A stretch of DNA of 64,000 bases from Plasticicumulans acidivorans (GCF_003182095.1 NZ_QGTJ01000008.1:62001-126000), one strand, 5' to 3'. Positions 35,767-45,377 are shown, counted from the first letter of the stretch. Numbers and translations are program-made. The notes: generated from the letters alone by a model not told the origin.

Positions 35767-36079
35767 GGCGGCTCCTGCGGCTGGCGTGGTCCGTCCTTAC
35801 TCTAGAGCGCACCTCCGCGGCTGGCGATGCGGGCGCCGCCGGGGCGCCGGTTTGTGCCTCCTGCCAGTCCGGGCGGTGGGCGCCGGTGGGGGCGTGTCCG
35901 CACCGTGTAGGGAACCGATGGCGGCGATTTTTGACTGTAATACAGCAATGCCGCGTGCCGAGCGCCGCGGATTCGCCCTTCAATCGTTCCGAGCTCGCGT
36001 CTTTTTCAAGCATCTCGAACCACGTTCCGGGATCGACTGGCGTGATACCGACCGCACCCACGGGAGGCCCTGCCGAACC
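35767..36079. other. Divergent intergenic region
   Basis: This 313-base gap separates the HAD and MscS genes. It is GC-rich with a short AT-richer part near 35925-35945. I see no gene, strong hairpin or clear promoter pattern. An open frame crosses it from 35753 into the MscS gene but has no family similarity. Confidence 0.4.
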
Positions 36080-38368
36080 ATGCGAACCTTGATTGGCCTG
36101 TTCCTGTTCCTCTGTCTTGCCGGTGCACAGGCGCAAAGCCTGAACGGCGCCTCCGGAGCGCCGCCGCAGGGCAGTGCATCCTTTAGTGCCAGTGCCGACA
36201 GCGCGACCGATGTCGATGCGCTGCTGCGCGTGCTGGAAAACGACACGGCGCGCAAGGCGCTGATCGCCCGTCTCAAAGCGGCGTCACCGGCGGTGGCCGC
36301 GGCGCCCGATGCGCCCACCGCGGCGGCTGACGGCGCCGATGCCGATGAGCCGATGCTGGCGCGGCAGATGGCCGAGTACACCCGCGATTTCATCGAGCAG
36401 TCCTCGCGCTTCCTCGCCGGTACCGGCGTCGTGCTGGGCACGCTGCAGGATGCGCTGGTCGGCACCGTGAGCATCAATCCCGCCGAGGTCTGGGCGGTGA
36501 CGCTCAAGGTCGCCACCGTGGTGCTGGTCTGCTTTGCGATGTTTTTTCTGCTGCGCCAGCTGCAGGTGCGGCTGGTCAACTGGCTCGGTGCGCGCGTCGC
36601 CGGCAAAAGCTGGCTGCAGCGGCTGTCGGCGCTGCTGCTGGTCACCTTCAGCGACGCGCTCGGCGTGCTGCTGGCCTGGGCCTGCGGCTACGCCTTCGTC
36701 ATTGGTATCGAGCTGGGCGGCGAGGGGCGCATGGGGCTGCACCAGACGCTGTTCCTCAATGCCTTCGTCATCATCGAGCTGATCAAGGTGATCGCCCGCG
36801 GCGTGCTGCTGCCGCAACACCGCGGCCTGCGACTGATCGCGCTCGGCGATACCGATGCCGCCTACTGGTATTTCTGGCTCAGCCGCATCGTCAGCCTGCT
36901 TGGCTACACCTTCCTGTTCATCGCGCCGATTCTCGCCAGCAACGTATCGTGGACCGCCTCGCGTTCGCTGCGCGTGCTGGTGGCGTTCACCGCGGTGATG
37001 ATGGTCATCGCCGTGGTGCTGCAGAACCGCCACCGCGTGCGTGAGCTGCTGCTGGCGCGGGCACGGGCCAGTCAGGGCCTTGGCGGTGGTCGCGGCCTGG
37101 CGCTGCTGGCGCGCGTCTGGCACCTGCTGGCGATCCTCTACGTGGTCTCGCTGTTCGTGGTCTGGCTGTCGAACCCGTTCACCGCGCTGCCGTTCATGCT
37201 CGGCGCGACCGTGCAGTCCCTGCTGGCGGCCGGCGTCGGTGCGCTGCTCAGCGCCGTGCTGGCGCGCATCATCGCCGGCGGCATGCACCTGCCGAGCGAG
37301 CTCAAGCAGCGTCTGCCGCTGCTCGAAGACCGGCTCAACGCCTTCATCCCCGGCGTGCTGCGGGTGGTGCGTTTTATGGTCATGCTGCTGGTGCTGATCG
37401 CCATCGGTCAGGCCTGGACGCTGATCGACTTCGCCGGCTGGATCGATACCCTGTCCGGGCGGCGCACCGTCGGCGCGATCGTCTCGGCCGGTGTGGTGAT
37501 CGTGCTCGGCGGCTTCATCTACATCGCCATGTCGTCCTGGGTCGAATACCGTCTGGAGCCGCCGCGCGGCCGTCAGCCGAGTCCGCGTGAGCGCACGCTG
37601 CTGACGCTGTTCCGCAACGCCTTCACCATCGCGCTGGTGGTCATCGTCTGCATGCTGGCGCTGTCGGAACTGGGCGTGAACATCGCGCCGCTGCTGGCCG
37701 GCGCCGGCGTGCTCGGTCTGGCGATCGGCTTCGGTTCACAGAAGCTGGTGCAGGACATCATCACCGGTGCCTTCATCCAGCTGGAGAACGCGATGAACGT
37801 CGGCGACGTGGTCACCGTCGGCGGCATTTCCGGCGTCGTCGAGAAGCTGACGATCCGCTCCGCCGGCATCCGCGACCTCAACGGCGTCTACCACATCGTG
37901 CCGTTCTCGGCGGTCGATACGGTGTCGAACTTCATGCGCTACTTCTCCTACCACGTCGCCGAGATCGGCGTTGCCTACCGCGAGAACGTCACCGAGGTCA
38001 AAGCGGCGATGCTCGAAGCCTTCGAGCGGCTGCGCGCCACCGAGCACCGCCTGAGCATCCTCGGCGAGTTCGAGATGCACGGCCTGACCGAATTCGCCGA
38101 CTCGGCGGTCAAGGTGCGCGGGCGCATCAAGACGCTGCCCGGCAAGCAGTGGGACGTCGGCCGCGCCTACAACGAGTGCATCAAGACCGTGTTCGACGAG
38201 CGCAACATCGAGATCCCGTTCCCGCACCTGACCGTGTACATGGGCGAGGATCACGCCGGCCATGCGCCGCCGCTGCACCTCGCCGGCGAGCTGACGGTGC
38301 CACCGGCGCGCAGCGAGGCGGCCCCGGTCATCGTTACCGGCGCCGCGCCGCGGCCGGCGCCGCTGTGA
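36080..38368 (+). CDS. Large mechanosensitive ion channel, MscS family
   Basis: A 762-residue MscS-type channel with an extended N-terminus. A signal peptide (LIGLFLFLCLAGAQAQS) is followed by a ~120-residue periplasmic part, then about ten membrane helices. The MscS core is at residues ~530-740: pore helix LLAGAGVLGLAIGFGSQKLV, then QDIITGAFIQLENAMNVGDV, the beta domain with VEKLTIRSAGIRDLNG and the cytoplasmic cage. The layout resembles YbiO/YnaI-type channels more than short MscS. The ATG has GGGAGG about 12 bases upstream. It releases solutes on osmotic downshock. It is monocistronic between convergent and divergent neighbours. Confidence 0.93.
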   Translation: MRTLIGLFLFLCLAGAQAQSLNGASGAPPQGSASFSASADSATDVDALLRVLENDTARKALIARLKAASPAVAAAPDAPTAAADGADADEPMLARQMAEYTRDFIEQSSRFLAGTGVVLGTLQDALVGTVSINPAEVWAVTLKVATVVLVCFAMFFLLRQLQVRLVNWLGARVAGKSWLQRLSALLLVTFSDALGVLLAWACGYAFVIGIELGGEGRMGLHQTLFLNAFVIIELIKVIARGVLLPQHRGLRLIALGDTDAAYWYFWLSRIVSLLGYTFLFIAPILASNVSWTASRSLRVLVAFTAVMMVIAVVLQNRHRVRELLLARARASQGLGGGRGLALLARVWHLLAILYVVSLFVVWLSNPFTALPFMLGATVQSLLAAGVGALLSAVLARIIAGGMHLPSELKQRLPLLEDRLNAFIPGVLRVVRFMVMLLVLIAIGQAWTLIDFAGWIDTLSGRRTVGAIVSAGVVIVLGGFIYIAMSSWVEYRLEPPRGRQPSPRERTLLTLFRNAFTIALVVIVCMLALSELGVNIAPLLAGAGVLGLAIGFGSQKLVQDIITGAFIQLENAMNVGDVVTVGGISGVVEKLTIRSAGIRDLNGVYHIVPFSAVDTVSNFMRYFSYHVAEIGVAYRENVTEVKAAMLEAFERLRATEHRLSILGEFEMHGLTEFADSAVKVRGRIKTLPGKQWDVGRAYNECIKTVFDERNIEIPFPHLTVYMGEDHAGHAPPLHLAGELTVPPARSEAAPVIVTGAAPRPAPL

Positions 38369-38684
38369 GCCGGCGAACCGAAGCGGGTGCCGAACGCCGG
38401 CTGCGCAGCGGTTTCGTGCAGCCTCACCGGCACCGTGCCGCGACGGTTGCCGCCGTCGGGCCGGGTCAGTTGCGGCGTGCTGGCCGGGGGTGCAGCCACG
38501 AGGCTGGCGCGCCCGCGCGGCGTGATGCGGGCGTGCAGTCCGGTGCGGCGGTGTGATGGGTGGTCGTGTCGGCGGCCACCTGCGCCGGTGGCGTCGTCGG
38601 CAGCCGGTTGCGGGCGTCGCGGCGTGGGCAGGCAGCGCTGAGCCGGGCGTGCCGTCGCCGCTGACCGGGCCGGCGGCGTGCTGC
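38369..38684. other. Convergent intergenic region without recognised features
   Basis: These 316 GC-rich bases lie between the converging MscS and HMG-CoA lyase genes. I find no family-like open frame, no T-tract terminator and no clear repeat. Confidence 0.4.
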
Positions 38685-39602
38685 TCAGCCGCAGGTCCTG
38701 GCCTGTTTGGCCAGCAGCGCACGGCCGGCTTTCGAGCCGTTCGGCCGCTGCAGGCAGTCGCTGATCCACTGCCCGGTCTGCGCCAGCGCCAGCGCATCGA
38801 CGCCGCAGTCGATGCCGAGCCCCTGCAGCAGGTAGACGACGTCTTCGGTGGCGACATTGCCGGAGGCGCCGGCGGCATACGGGCAGCCGCCGAGGCCGGC
38901 GACTGAGGCATCGACGGTGGCGATGCCCTCCTGCAGCACGGCATGGAGATTGGCGATGGCCATGCCGTAGGTGTCGTGGAAATGCGCAGCCAGGCGCTCG
39001 ACCGGCACCACCGCGGCGACCGCGCGCAGCATCGCCCGCGCCGTCTCCGGCGTGCCGGTGCCGATGGTGTCGCCGAGCGAGACCTCGTAGCAGCCCATGC
39101 GGTAGAGCTGCAGCGCGACGCGGGCTACTGCCGCCGGCGCGATCGCGCCTTCATAGGGGCAGCCGAGCACGCAGGAGACGTAACCGCGCACGCGCACGCC
39201 GGCGCTGGCGGCGGCCTGCAGCAGCGGCTCGAAGCGCAGCAGCGACTCCTCGATCGAGCAGTTGATGTTCTTCTGTGAAAAGGACTCGGAAGCGGCGGCG
39301 AACACCGCGACCTCGCGCGCACCGGCGGCGAGCGCGGCCTCGAAGCCCTTGAGGTTGGGCGTCAGCACCGGGTAATGCCGCCCCGGCGTGCGCTTGAGCT
39401 GCGCCAGCACCGCGGCGGCATCGGCCATCTGCGGCACCCATTTCGGCGAGACGAAGCTGGTGGCCTCGATCGCCGGCAGGCCGGCGGCGGCGAGACGCTC
39501 GATCAGCTCGACTTTGGTCGCGGTCGACACCGGCGTCGGCTCGTTCTGCAGACCGTCGCGCGGGCCGACTTCGACGATCTTCACGCTTGCGGGCAGCGGC
39601 AT
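38685..39602 (-). CDS. liuE: Hydroxymethylglutaryl-CoA lyase
   Basis: A 305-residue TIM-barrel enzyme that splits HMG-CoA into acetoacetate and acetyl-CoA, the last leucine-specific step. Signature parts are [32 protein letters not shown] and the catalytic-loop segment [20 protein letters not shown], with the active-site Cys in [12 protein letters not shown] lies about 10 bases before the ATG. It follows the MaoC gene by 21 bases on the same strand, as part of the liu cluster. Length matches the bacterial family (~300). Confidence 0.96.
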   Translation of the reverse strand: MPLPASVKIVEVGPRDGLQNEPTPVSTATKVELIERLAAAGLPAIEATSFVSPKWVPQMADAAAVLAQLKRTPGRHYPVLTPNLKGFEAALAAGAREVAVFAAASESFSQKNINCSIEESLLRFEPLLQAAASAGVRVRGYVSCVLGCPYEGAIAPAAVARVALQLYRMGCYEVSLGDTIGTGTPETARAMLRAVAAVVPVERLAAHFHDTYGMAIANLHAVLQEGIATVDASVAGLGGCPYAAGASGNVATEDVVYLLQGLGIDCGVDALALAQTGQWISDCLQRPNGSKAGRALLAKQARTCG

Positions 39603-39623
39603 GATGCGGGTTCCTCCTGAGGC

Positions 39624-40079
39624 TTAGGCGCCGGCGGCCGTGCGGCCCTGCACCCAGTAGTTCGGCAGGATCTCGGCGACGACATCGCCGTGCTGGTTGT
39701 GCGTGGTCCAGCGCGCCTTCATCACGCCCCAGCCCGGCTGCGAGCGCGAAGCGGTGACGGCGAGCACTTCGACGGTGACGCGCAGCGTGTCGCCCGGGCG
39801 CACCGGTTTGGGCCAGCGGATGCCGTCGATGCCCATGCCGACGTGGCCGTTGGCCAGCTCCAGGCCGCTGCCGACCGCCAGGCGCATCGACAGCGCCGCG
39901 GTGTGCCAGCCGCTGGCGGCGAGGCCGCCGAACAGCGAGGCATCGGCCGCGGTGTGGTCGAGGTGAAACGGCTGCGGATCGTGCTCGCGGGCGAAGGCGA
40001 AGATCATCTCTTCGGTGACGGTCAGCGGCGGCGACTGCCACTGCTGGCCGGGTTGCAGGTCTTCGAGGTAGAGCGGCAT
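39624..40079 (-). CDS. MaoC family dehydratase
   Basis: A 151-residue hot-dog-fold protein. The R-hydratase motif is present in FAREHDPQPFHLD (catalytic Asp and His five residues apart), with LFGGLAASGWHTAALSM typical of (R)-specific enoyl-CoA hydratases. It lies between HMG-CoA lyase and the methylcrotonyl-CoA carboxylase alpha subunit on the same strand. It may hydrate an unsaturated acyl-CoA intermediate or feed (R)-3-hydroxyacyl-CoA to the PHA synthase encoded further right; the substrate is not visible. Confidence 0.88.
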   Translation of the reverse strand: MPLYLEDLQPGQQWQSPPLTVTEEMIFAFAREHDPQPFHLDHTAADASLFGGLAASGWHTAALSMRLAVGSGLELANGHVGMGIDGIRWPKPVRPGDTLRVTVEVLAVTASRSQPGWGVMKARWTTHNQHGDVVAEILPNYWVQGRTAAGA

Positions 40080-40142
40080 GGCGGTCTCGTCATCGGTGGC
40101 GACGCGCCCGCCGTGACGGGCGGGGCGCCGGGGCAGGGGGAA

Positions 40143-42143
40143 TCAGTCGGCATCGGCCAGTGTCAGCAGCTCGGCGCCGTCGCTGACCTGCTCACCGACG
40201 GCGTAGTGCACGGCGGCGACGACGCCGGCGCGCGGCGCGGTGATGGTGTGCTCCATTTTCATCGCTTCCATGATCACCAGCGGCTGGTCTTTTGCGACCA
40301 GGGCACCGGGCTCGACCAGCACCGCGACGATGGCGCCGGGCATCGGCGCGTTGAGGCCGCCGCCGTGCTCCTCGCCGTCCATCGCCGCCGCCAGCGGATC
40401 GTGCAGCGTCAGCGTCTGCGTACCGTCGCTGCTGATCACGCTCAGCTCATCGCCACGGCGTACCAGCGTCGCGCGCAGGCGCACGCCGTCGAGGTCGGCG
40501 AACAGTTCGCCATCGGCCGTACTGTCGGCGCGGGCGAGCAGCTCGCCACCCGGCAGTTCGAGCAGGTAGCCGTCGCGGCGGTAGTGCGCGGTGACCGCCA
40601 GCTCGCGTTCGCCGTCGCGGAAGTGGAAGACATGATGGTTGTCACAGTTCATGCGCCAGCCGTCGCTGGCGTGCCACGGTGAATGCGGATCGGCGCTGTG
40701 CGCGGCCCGCACCGTCGCTGCCTGTTCGGCGCGCAGCAGCTCGGCCAGCGTCGCCAGCGCCAGCACGCGATCGCTGATCGCGGCGCGCGGCGGCAGCAGC
40801 GCCGCCTGATGCTGGGCGATGAAGCCGGTGTGCACGTCGCCGGCGATGAATGCCGGGTGCGCGGCGAGGCTCGACAGGAAGCGCAGGTTGGTGGTGACGC
40901 CGACCACCTGATAATCGGCCAGCGCACCGCGCAGCCGCGCCAGCGCGCGCTCGCGATCCTCGTCCCAGACGATCAGCTTGGCGATCATCGGGTCGTAGTA
41001 CGGCGAGACCTCGTCGCCCTCGCGCACGCCGGTGTCGATGCGCACGTGCGCCGATTCGGCCGGCGTGCGCAGGTGGTGCAGGCGGCCGATCGCCGGCAGG
41101 AAGTCGCGGTCCGGGTCCTCGGCGTAGATGCGTGCCTCGAAGGCGTGGCCGTGGATCGCCAGCTGCTCCTGCGCCAGCGGCAGCGGCTCGCCGGCGGCGA
41201 CGCGCAGCTGCCATTCGACCAGGTCCTGACCGCTGATCATCTCGGTGACCGGGTGCTCGACCTGCAGGCGGGTGTTCATCTCCATGAAGTAGAACGTGCC
41301 GTCGCTGTCGGCGATGAACTCGACGGTGCCGGCGCCGCGGTAGCCGATCGCCTGCGCCGCCTTGCAGGCGGCCTCGCCCATCGCCCGCCGCCGCGCCGGG
41401 TCCATGCCCGGCGCCGGCGCTTCCTCGATGACTTTCTGGTGGCGGCGCTGCACCGAGCAGTCGCGCTCGAACAGGTAGACGCAGTGGTCGTGGCCGTCGG
41501 CGAACACCTGGATTTCGATGTGGCGCGGGCGTTCGAGGTATTTCTCGATCAGCAGCTGCTCGTCACCGAAACCGGCCTTGGCCTCGCGCCGTGCCGACAG
41601 CAGCTGCGGCTCAAGCTCCGACTCCTGCGTGACCACCTTCATGCCTTTGCCGCCGCCGCCGGCGCTGGCTTTGATCAGCACCGGGAAGCCGATGCGCCGC
41701 GCTTCGCGCTTGAGCAGTTCGAGGTCCTGGTCGGCACCGTGGTAGCCCGGCACCAGCGGCACCTCGGCGGTTTCCATCAGCGACTTCGCCGCGCTCTTCG
41801 AGCCCATCGCGCGGATGCTCGCCGCCGGCGGGCCGATGAACACCAGCCCGGCGGCGGCCAGCGCCTCGGCGAACTCGGCGTTTTCCGAGAGGAAGCCGTA
41901 GCCCGGATGCACCGCCTGCGCGCCGCTGGCCCGCGCCACCTCGATGATGCGATCGGCGCGCAGGTAGGACTCGGCCGGCTTGGCCGGGCCGAGCAGCCAG
42001 GCCTCATCGGCCAGCGCGACGTGGCGGGCGTTGGCGTCGGCGGCGGAATACACCGCGACGGTGCGGATGCCGAGCCGCCGGCAGGTCTTGATCACACGGC
42101 AGGCGATCTCGCCGCGGTTGGCGATCAGGATCTTGTCGAACAT
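40143..42143 (-). CDS. liuD: Methylcrotonyl-CoA carboxylase subunit alpha (biotin-containing)
   Basis: A 666-residue biotin carboxylase / BCCP fusion. It opens with MFDKILIANRGEIACRVIKT. The ATP-grasp part contains KASAGGGGKGMKVV and EMNTRLQVEHPVTEMISG. The biotinyl domain near the C-terminus has EAMKMEH with the biotin-accepting Lys629, 37 residues before the end. Methylcrotonyl-CoA specificity rather than acetyl- or propionyl-CoA is inferred from its neighbours: HMG-CoA lyase, methylglutaconyl-CoA hydratase and the carboxyltransferase subunit. AAGGAG lies 7 bases before the ATG at 42143. The longer frame to 42359 is upstream leader. Confidence 0.94.
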   Translation of the reverse strand: MFDKILIANRGEIACRVIKTCRRLGIRTVAVYSAADANARHVALADEAWLLGPAKPAESYLRADRIIEVARASGAQAVHPGYGFLSENAEFAEALAAAGLVFIGPPAASIRAMGSKSAAKSLMETAEVPLVPGYHGADQDLELLKREARRIGFPVLIKASAGGGGKGMKVVTQESELEPQLLSARREAKAGFGDEQLLIEKYLERPRHIEIQVFADGHDHCVYLFERDCSVQRRHQKVIEEAPAPGMDPARRRAMGEAACKAAQAIGYRGAGTVEFIADSDGTFYFMEMNTRLQVEHPVTEMISGQDLVEWQLRVAAGEPLPLAQEQLAIHGHAFEARIYAEDPDRDFLPAIGRLHHLRTPAESAHVRIDTGVREGDEVSPYYDPMIAKLIVWDEDRERALARLRGALADYQVVGVTTNLRFLSSLAAHPAFIAGDVHTGFIAQHQAALLPPRAAISDRVLALATLAELLRAEQAATVRAAHSADPHSPWHASDGWRMNCDNHHVFHFRDGERELAVTAHYRRDGYLLELPGGELLARADSTADGELFADLDGVRLRATLVRRGDELSVISSDGTQTLTLHDPLAAAMDGEEHGGGLNAPMPGAIVAVLVEPGALVAKDQPLVIMEAMKMEHTITAPRAGVVAAVHYAVGEQVSDGAELLTLADAD

Positions 42144-42222
42144 GTGCTGCTCCTTCGGGCTGCGCGACTCGCCGGCATCGGGCCGAGTGCTGTTGTCATG
42201 GGCATTACAAAGCTGAAAGCGA

Positions 42223-42242
42223 CTTGTCTCGAAGCAGACAAG
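42223..42242. promoter_or_regulatory. Inverted repeat upstream of carboxylase alpha gene
   Basis: CTTGTC-N8-GACAAG is a perfect 6-bp inverted repeat in the AT-richer divergent gap between the carboxylase gene and the PEP-CTERM gene. It may be an operator; its sequence differs from the TTGACGT dyads. Confidence 0.3.
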
Positions 42243-42375
42243 GCGTGATTGTTTAATTTTGCGTAAGTATCGATATGTCAAAGCCGATATAGCGCTGCGG
42301 TGCAGCGGTATGGCTCTTGCGTTGGGTGTTGCGCCGCACCAAGACGGCTCCGCGTTCAATCACAGGAAACTCACC

Positions 42376-42933
42376 ATGCGTTACGGCCTTGACCTGTTGC
42401 CCCGCCTGCCTGTCCTCGTGCTCTGCCTCGCCAGCGGCTGGCTGAGCAGCGCAAACGCCACGCCGCTGCATTACGCGCTCGCCTTCACCGACAACGGCGG
42501 CGAGACCGCCAGCGGCTCCTACTGGTGGGACGACGCCACCGAAACCATGAGCGGACTCGAATGGAGCTTCGCCGGCGGCAGTGGCGGTTTTCTCGACAGC
42601 ACGCTGGCGCGCACCGGGTACTTTCCAGGCAGCGTCGACAGCGTCGGTGAGCTGTTCGAGCGTCTGTTCAGCGCCCCGATGGACTACATGCTGGAAACCG
42701 GTCTCTACGGCCTCGGCTACGGTTACTTCGCCACCGATCTCTACGGTTATCCGGGCGGCTTCGTCGCCTTCGGCTATGACCGCGGCGATGCCAGTGCCTA
42801 CTACCGCTTCTTCGACGCCAGCTGGAACCTGATCGGCGAGGGCAGTGTGCGCAGGGTGCCGGAGCCCGGCGTGCTGGCGCTGCTGGCCGGTGGCGTGGCG
42901 GCGGTCGGCCTGCGCCGGCGTCGGCGCGGCTGA
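42376..42933 (+). CDS. PEP-CTERM exported protein
   Basis: A 185-residue exported protein of no domain family that I recognise. The signal peptide is LLPRLPVLVLCLASGWLSSA, with cleavage near ANAT. The mature part is rich in Gly, Tyr and Asp (GLYGLGYGYFATDLYGYPGG). The C-terminal sorting signal is VPEPGVLALLAGGVAAVGL followed by RRRRRG. AGGAAA lies about 7 bases before the ATG. It is transcribed opposite to the leucine-degradation genes that flank it on both sides, so it is an insertion in that cluster. It probably serves the exosortase-linked matrix. Confidence 0.9.
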   Translation: MRYGLDLLPRLPVLVLCLASGWLSSANATPLHYALAFTDNGGETASGSYWWDDATETMSGLEWSFAGGSGGFLDSTLARTGYFPGSVDSVGELFERLFSAPMDYMLETGLYGLGYGYFATDLYGYPGGFVAFGYDRGDASAYYRFFDASWNLIGEGSVRRVPEPGVLALLAGGVAAVGLRRRRRG

Positions 42934-42937
42934 GCGT

Positions 42938-43729
42938 TCAGTGCGCGGCATCGCTGATCCAGTCCGGCTGGCGCTTGCCGAGAAAGGCCGACAGGCCCTC
43001 GCGGCCCTCGGCGCTGGCACGGATCGCGGCGATGCGCTGTGCGGTGTCTTCGATCAGCGCCGCATCCAGCGGGCCGCGGGCGACGTCCTGCGCTAGGCGC
43101 TTGGCGGCGACCATCGCCGCCGGGCCGTTCTGCGCCAGCGTCGCCAGCAGCTCCTCGACGCGGGCGTCGAGCGCCTGCGGCTCGACCACTTCGTGCACCA
43201 GACCGAGGCGCTGCGCGGTGGCGGCGTCGAAGCGCTCGGCGGAGACGAAGTAGCGGCGTGCCTGACGCTCGCCGATGGCGTTGACGACGTAGGGTGAAAT
43301 CACCGCCGGGATCAGACCGAGCTTGACCTCCGACAGGCAGAAGCTCGCCGACGTCGCGGCGATGACGATGTCGCAGCAGGCGACCAGGCCGACGCCACCG
43401 CCGTAGGCGGCACCCTGCACGCGTGCCAGCGTCGGCTTGGCCAGGCCGTTGAGCGTGCGCATCAGCTCGCCGAGGCCGCGGGCGTCATCGAGGTTCTGCG
43501 CCTCGCTGTAATCGGCCATGCGCCGCATCCAGTTCAGGTCGGCACCGGCGGAAAAACTCTTGCCGTTGGCGGCGAGCACGACGACGCGCACCGCAGCGTC
43601 GGCTTCGAGCGCGCGCAGCGTCGCCGTCAGCGACTCGATCAGCGCATCGTCGAAGGCGTTGTGCAGTTGCGGGCGGTTCAGCGTCACGGTGGCGACGCCA
43701 GCGCGGGTTTCGCAGAGCAGGGCAGTCAT
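42938..43729 (-). CDS. liuC: Enoyl-CoA hydratase, probable methylglutaconyl-CoA hydratase
   Basis: A 263-residue crotonase-family enzyme. Oxyanion-hole segments are ANGKSFSAGADLNWM and GAAYGGGVGLVACCDIVIAA. The first is shared with methylglutaconyl-CoA hydratases, which form HMG-CoA in leucine breakdown. Its place among the carboxylase, lyase and isovaleryl-CoA dehydrogenase genes supports that role. It converges with the PEP-CTERM gene (4 bases between stops). In other organisms liuC lies between liuB and liuD; here tsdBA and the PEP-CTERM gene separate it from both. Confidence 0.9.
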   Translation of the reverse strand: MTALLCETRAGVATVTLNRPQLHNAFDDALIESLTATLRALEADAAVRVVVLAANGKSFSAGADLNWMRRMADYSEAQNLDDARGLGELMRTLNGLAKPTLARVQGAAYGGGVGLVACCDIVIAATSASFCLSEVKLGLIPAVISPYVVNAIGERQARRYFVSAERFDAATAQRLGLVHEVVEPQALDARVEELLATLAQNGPAAMVAAKRLAQDVARGPLDAALIEDTAQRIAAIRASAEGREGLSAFLGKRQPDWISDAAH

Positions 43730-43799
43730 CGCAGTCTCGTCGGAGCGGGGAAATGGGGGAGAGCGCGCCGCGCGTCCGTGACACGGCGCATGCGCGGGT

Positions 43800-44723
43800 T
43801 CAGTCGATGCCCTGGCCGATCAGCACGCCGTCGAGGGTCTGCCCGTAGAAGTTCACGCCGTCATTGGCGTGGAATTTCTGCCGGGTGGTCTCGATGTCGA
43901 CGGTGAAGCGCGGGTCCTGCGGGCGTTCGTGGCTGTTGACGAAGGCGGCGACATCCCAGGCCTGCTGTTCGCTCAGCGTGCCGCCCTGACCGAGTGGCAT
44001 GTTGGCCTGGATGAAACCGGCGGCGGTGTTGACGCGGTGCATGCCGGCGCCCCAGTTGTAGGAGTCACGGCCCCACAGCGGCGGGAAGGCGTAGTGCTCG
44101 CCCTGCTTCTGGCCCTCACCACTGGCGCCGTGGCAGACCGCGCAGTGCTCGGCGTAGACCGCCTTGCCGCGGGCGATGTCGAAGCCGCCTTTCGGCTTGG
44201 GCAGCGCCGGATACAGGCGGCCCGGCAGGTCGATGCCGGTCGGTGCACCCTTGGCCAGCCAGTAGGCGTAGGTCGACAGCGCCTTGAGTTCCTCGCTGTC
44301 GGCGGCCGGGGCCTTGCCGTTCATGCTGTACATGAAGCAGCCCTGGATGCGCTCGATGAAGGTGCTGACCTCGCCAGTCTTCTTGCGAAAAGCCGGGTAG
44401 GCGGTCCAGGCACCCCACAGCGGCGCCGAATGCGGCTGGCGGCCCTGATCGAGGTGGCAGTTGGCGCAGTTGAGGCCGTTGCCGACGTACTGGCCGCGCA
44501 GGCTCTGCGTGTTGACGAACAGCTGGCGGCCGCGCTCGACCATCTGGCCGAAGGCATCCTTGCTGATGCTCGCCTCGGCCGGCGGCTCGAAGCGCTCGGT
44601 TGCCGGGGCGACGCGCTTGTGCGGCTCGGACTGATCGGCGATGGCGCCGCCGGGCGCATCGGCGGCGAACGCCGGGCCGAGGCTGAGGCCGAGGAGGGCG
44701 GACAGGACATAACGATGGTGCAT
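43800..44723 (-). CDS. tsdA: Dihaem thiosulfate dehydrogenase-like cytochrome c (TsdA)
   Basis: A 307-residue periplasmic dihaem cytochrome. The signal peptide ends near GPAFAADA. Haem sites are CANCH (Cys86-His90) and CAVCH in the second half. The segments YVGNGLNCANCHLDQGRQ, ERIQGCFMYSMNGKAP and FPPLWGRDSYNWGAGM are those I recall from TsdA, which couples two thiosulfates to tetrathionate. Cys129 (QGCF), 39 residues after His90, could be the distal Cys ligand of haem 1 described for TsdA. AAGGAGGA lies ~8 bases before the ATG. A cytochrome c4-type gene ends 18 bases upstream, as in tsdBA operons. Confidence 0.85.
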   Translation of the reverse strand: MHHRYVLSALLGLSLGPAFAADAPGGAIADQSEPHKRVAPATERFEPPAEASISKDAFGQMVERGRQLFVNTQSLRGQYVGNGLNCANCHLDQGRQPHSAPLWGAWTAYPAFRKKTGEVSTFIERIQGCFMYSMNGKAPAADSEELKALSTYAYWLAKGAPTGIDLPGRLYPALPKPKGGFDIARGKAVYAEHCAVCHGASGEGQKQGEHYAFPPLWGRDSYNWGAGMHRVNTAAGFIQANMPLGQGGTLSEQQAWDVAAFVNSHERPQDPRFTVDIETTRQKFHANDGVNFYGQTLDGVLIGQGID

Positions 44724-44741
44724 GGCTGGCTCCTCCTTCAC

Positions 44742-45377
44742 TCAGGGCTGGCCGAGGCCGGCGAAGTAGTGCGACACGGCGTCGATCTGGGCATCGTCGA
44801 GGTTCTTGGCGACGGTCTCCATCAGCTTGCCGGGGTCGTTGTGCCGGCTGCCGTCGCGCCAGGACTTGAGCTGGGTGGCGATGTAGCTGGCGTGCTGGCC
44901 GGCCAGCCGTGGGAACTGACTGCCGACGCCGGCGCCGCCGGCGCCGTGGCAGCGCGTGCACTCCGGCACGCCCTTGCTCCAGTCACCGCGCAGCGCAAGC
45001 TGCGCACCGGGGTCCTGCGGCAGCGGGCTGCTGCGATCGAGTGCCGGCGCCGGCGCCAGCGGCTGCGCGGCGTAATAGGCCGCGACCGCCTGGATTTCGT
45101 CGGGGTTGAGGGCCTTGGCGATCGGTGCCATCACCGGCTGCACGCGCGTGCCGGCATGGAAGTCCTGCAACTGCCTGGCGATGTAGCCGGCGTCGAGCCC
45201 GGCCAGCCGCGGGAAGCCGGCGGCAGCGTTGCCGGCGCCGTCGACGCCGTGACAGGTGGCGCAGGCCAGTGCGCCCTGGGCGTTGCCCTGTTGCACCAGT
45301 TGTTTGCCGGGGTCCTCGCCCGCATGCGCGAGCGGTCCGGCGATCGCCGCGAAGGCGATCAAAACGAGTCGGTTCAT
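44742..45377 (-). CDS. tsdB: Dihaem cytochrome c4 family protein (TsdB-like)
   Basis: A 211-residue periplasmic cytochrome with two similar halves, each with one haem: CATCHG near residue 40 and CTRCHG near residue 140. Both are followed by the cytochrome c4 FPRLAG segment. The signal peptide is LVLIAFAAIAGPLAHAG. TsdB proteins of this type receive electrons from TsdA and pass them to terminal oxidases. The ATG at 45377 begins the signal peptide; an open frame runs to 45476. It is the first gene of a two-gene operon with tsdA. If the pair is not thiosulfate-linked, it would still be an electron-transfer module. Confidence 0.87.
   Translation of the reverse strand: MNRLVLIAFAAIAGPLAHAGEDPGKQLVQQGNAQGALACATCHGVDGAGNAAAGFPRLAGLDAGYIARQLQDFHAGTRVQPVMAPIAKALNPDEIQAVAAYYAAQPLAPAPALDRSSPLPQDPGAQLALRGDWSKGVPECTRCHGAGGAGVGSQFPRLAGQHASYIATQLKSWRDGSRHNDPGKLMETVAKNLDDAQIDAVSHYFAGLGQP

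Noticed and set aside
42311-42337. A sigma-54 promoter before the PEP-CTERM gene at 42376
   Set aside because: TGGCTCTTGCGTTGG has GG instead of the essential GC, and TGGGTGTTGCGCCGC matches only the dinucleotides.
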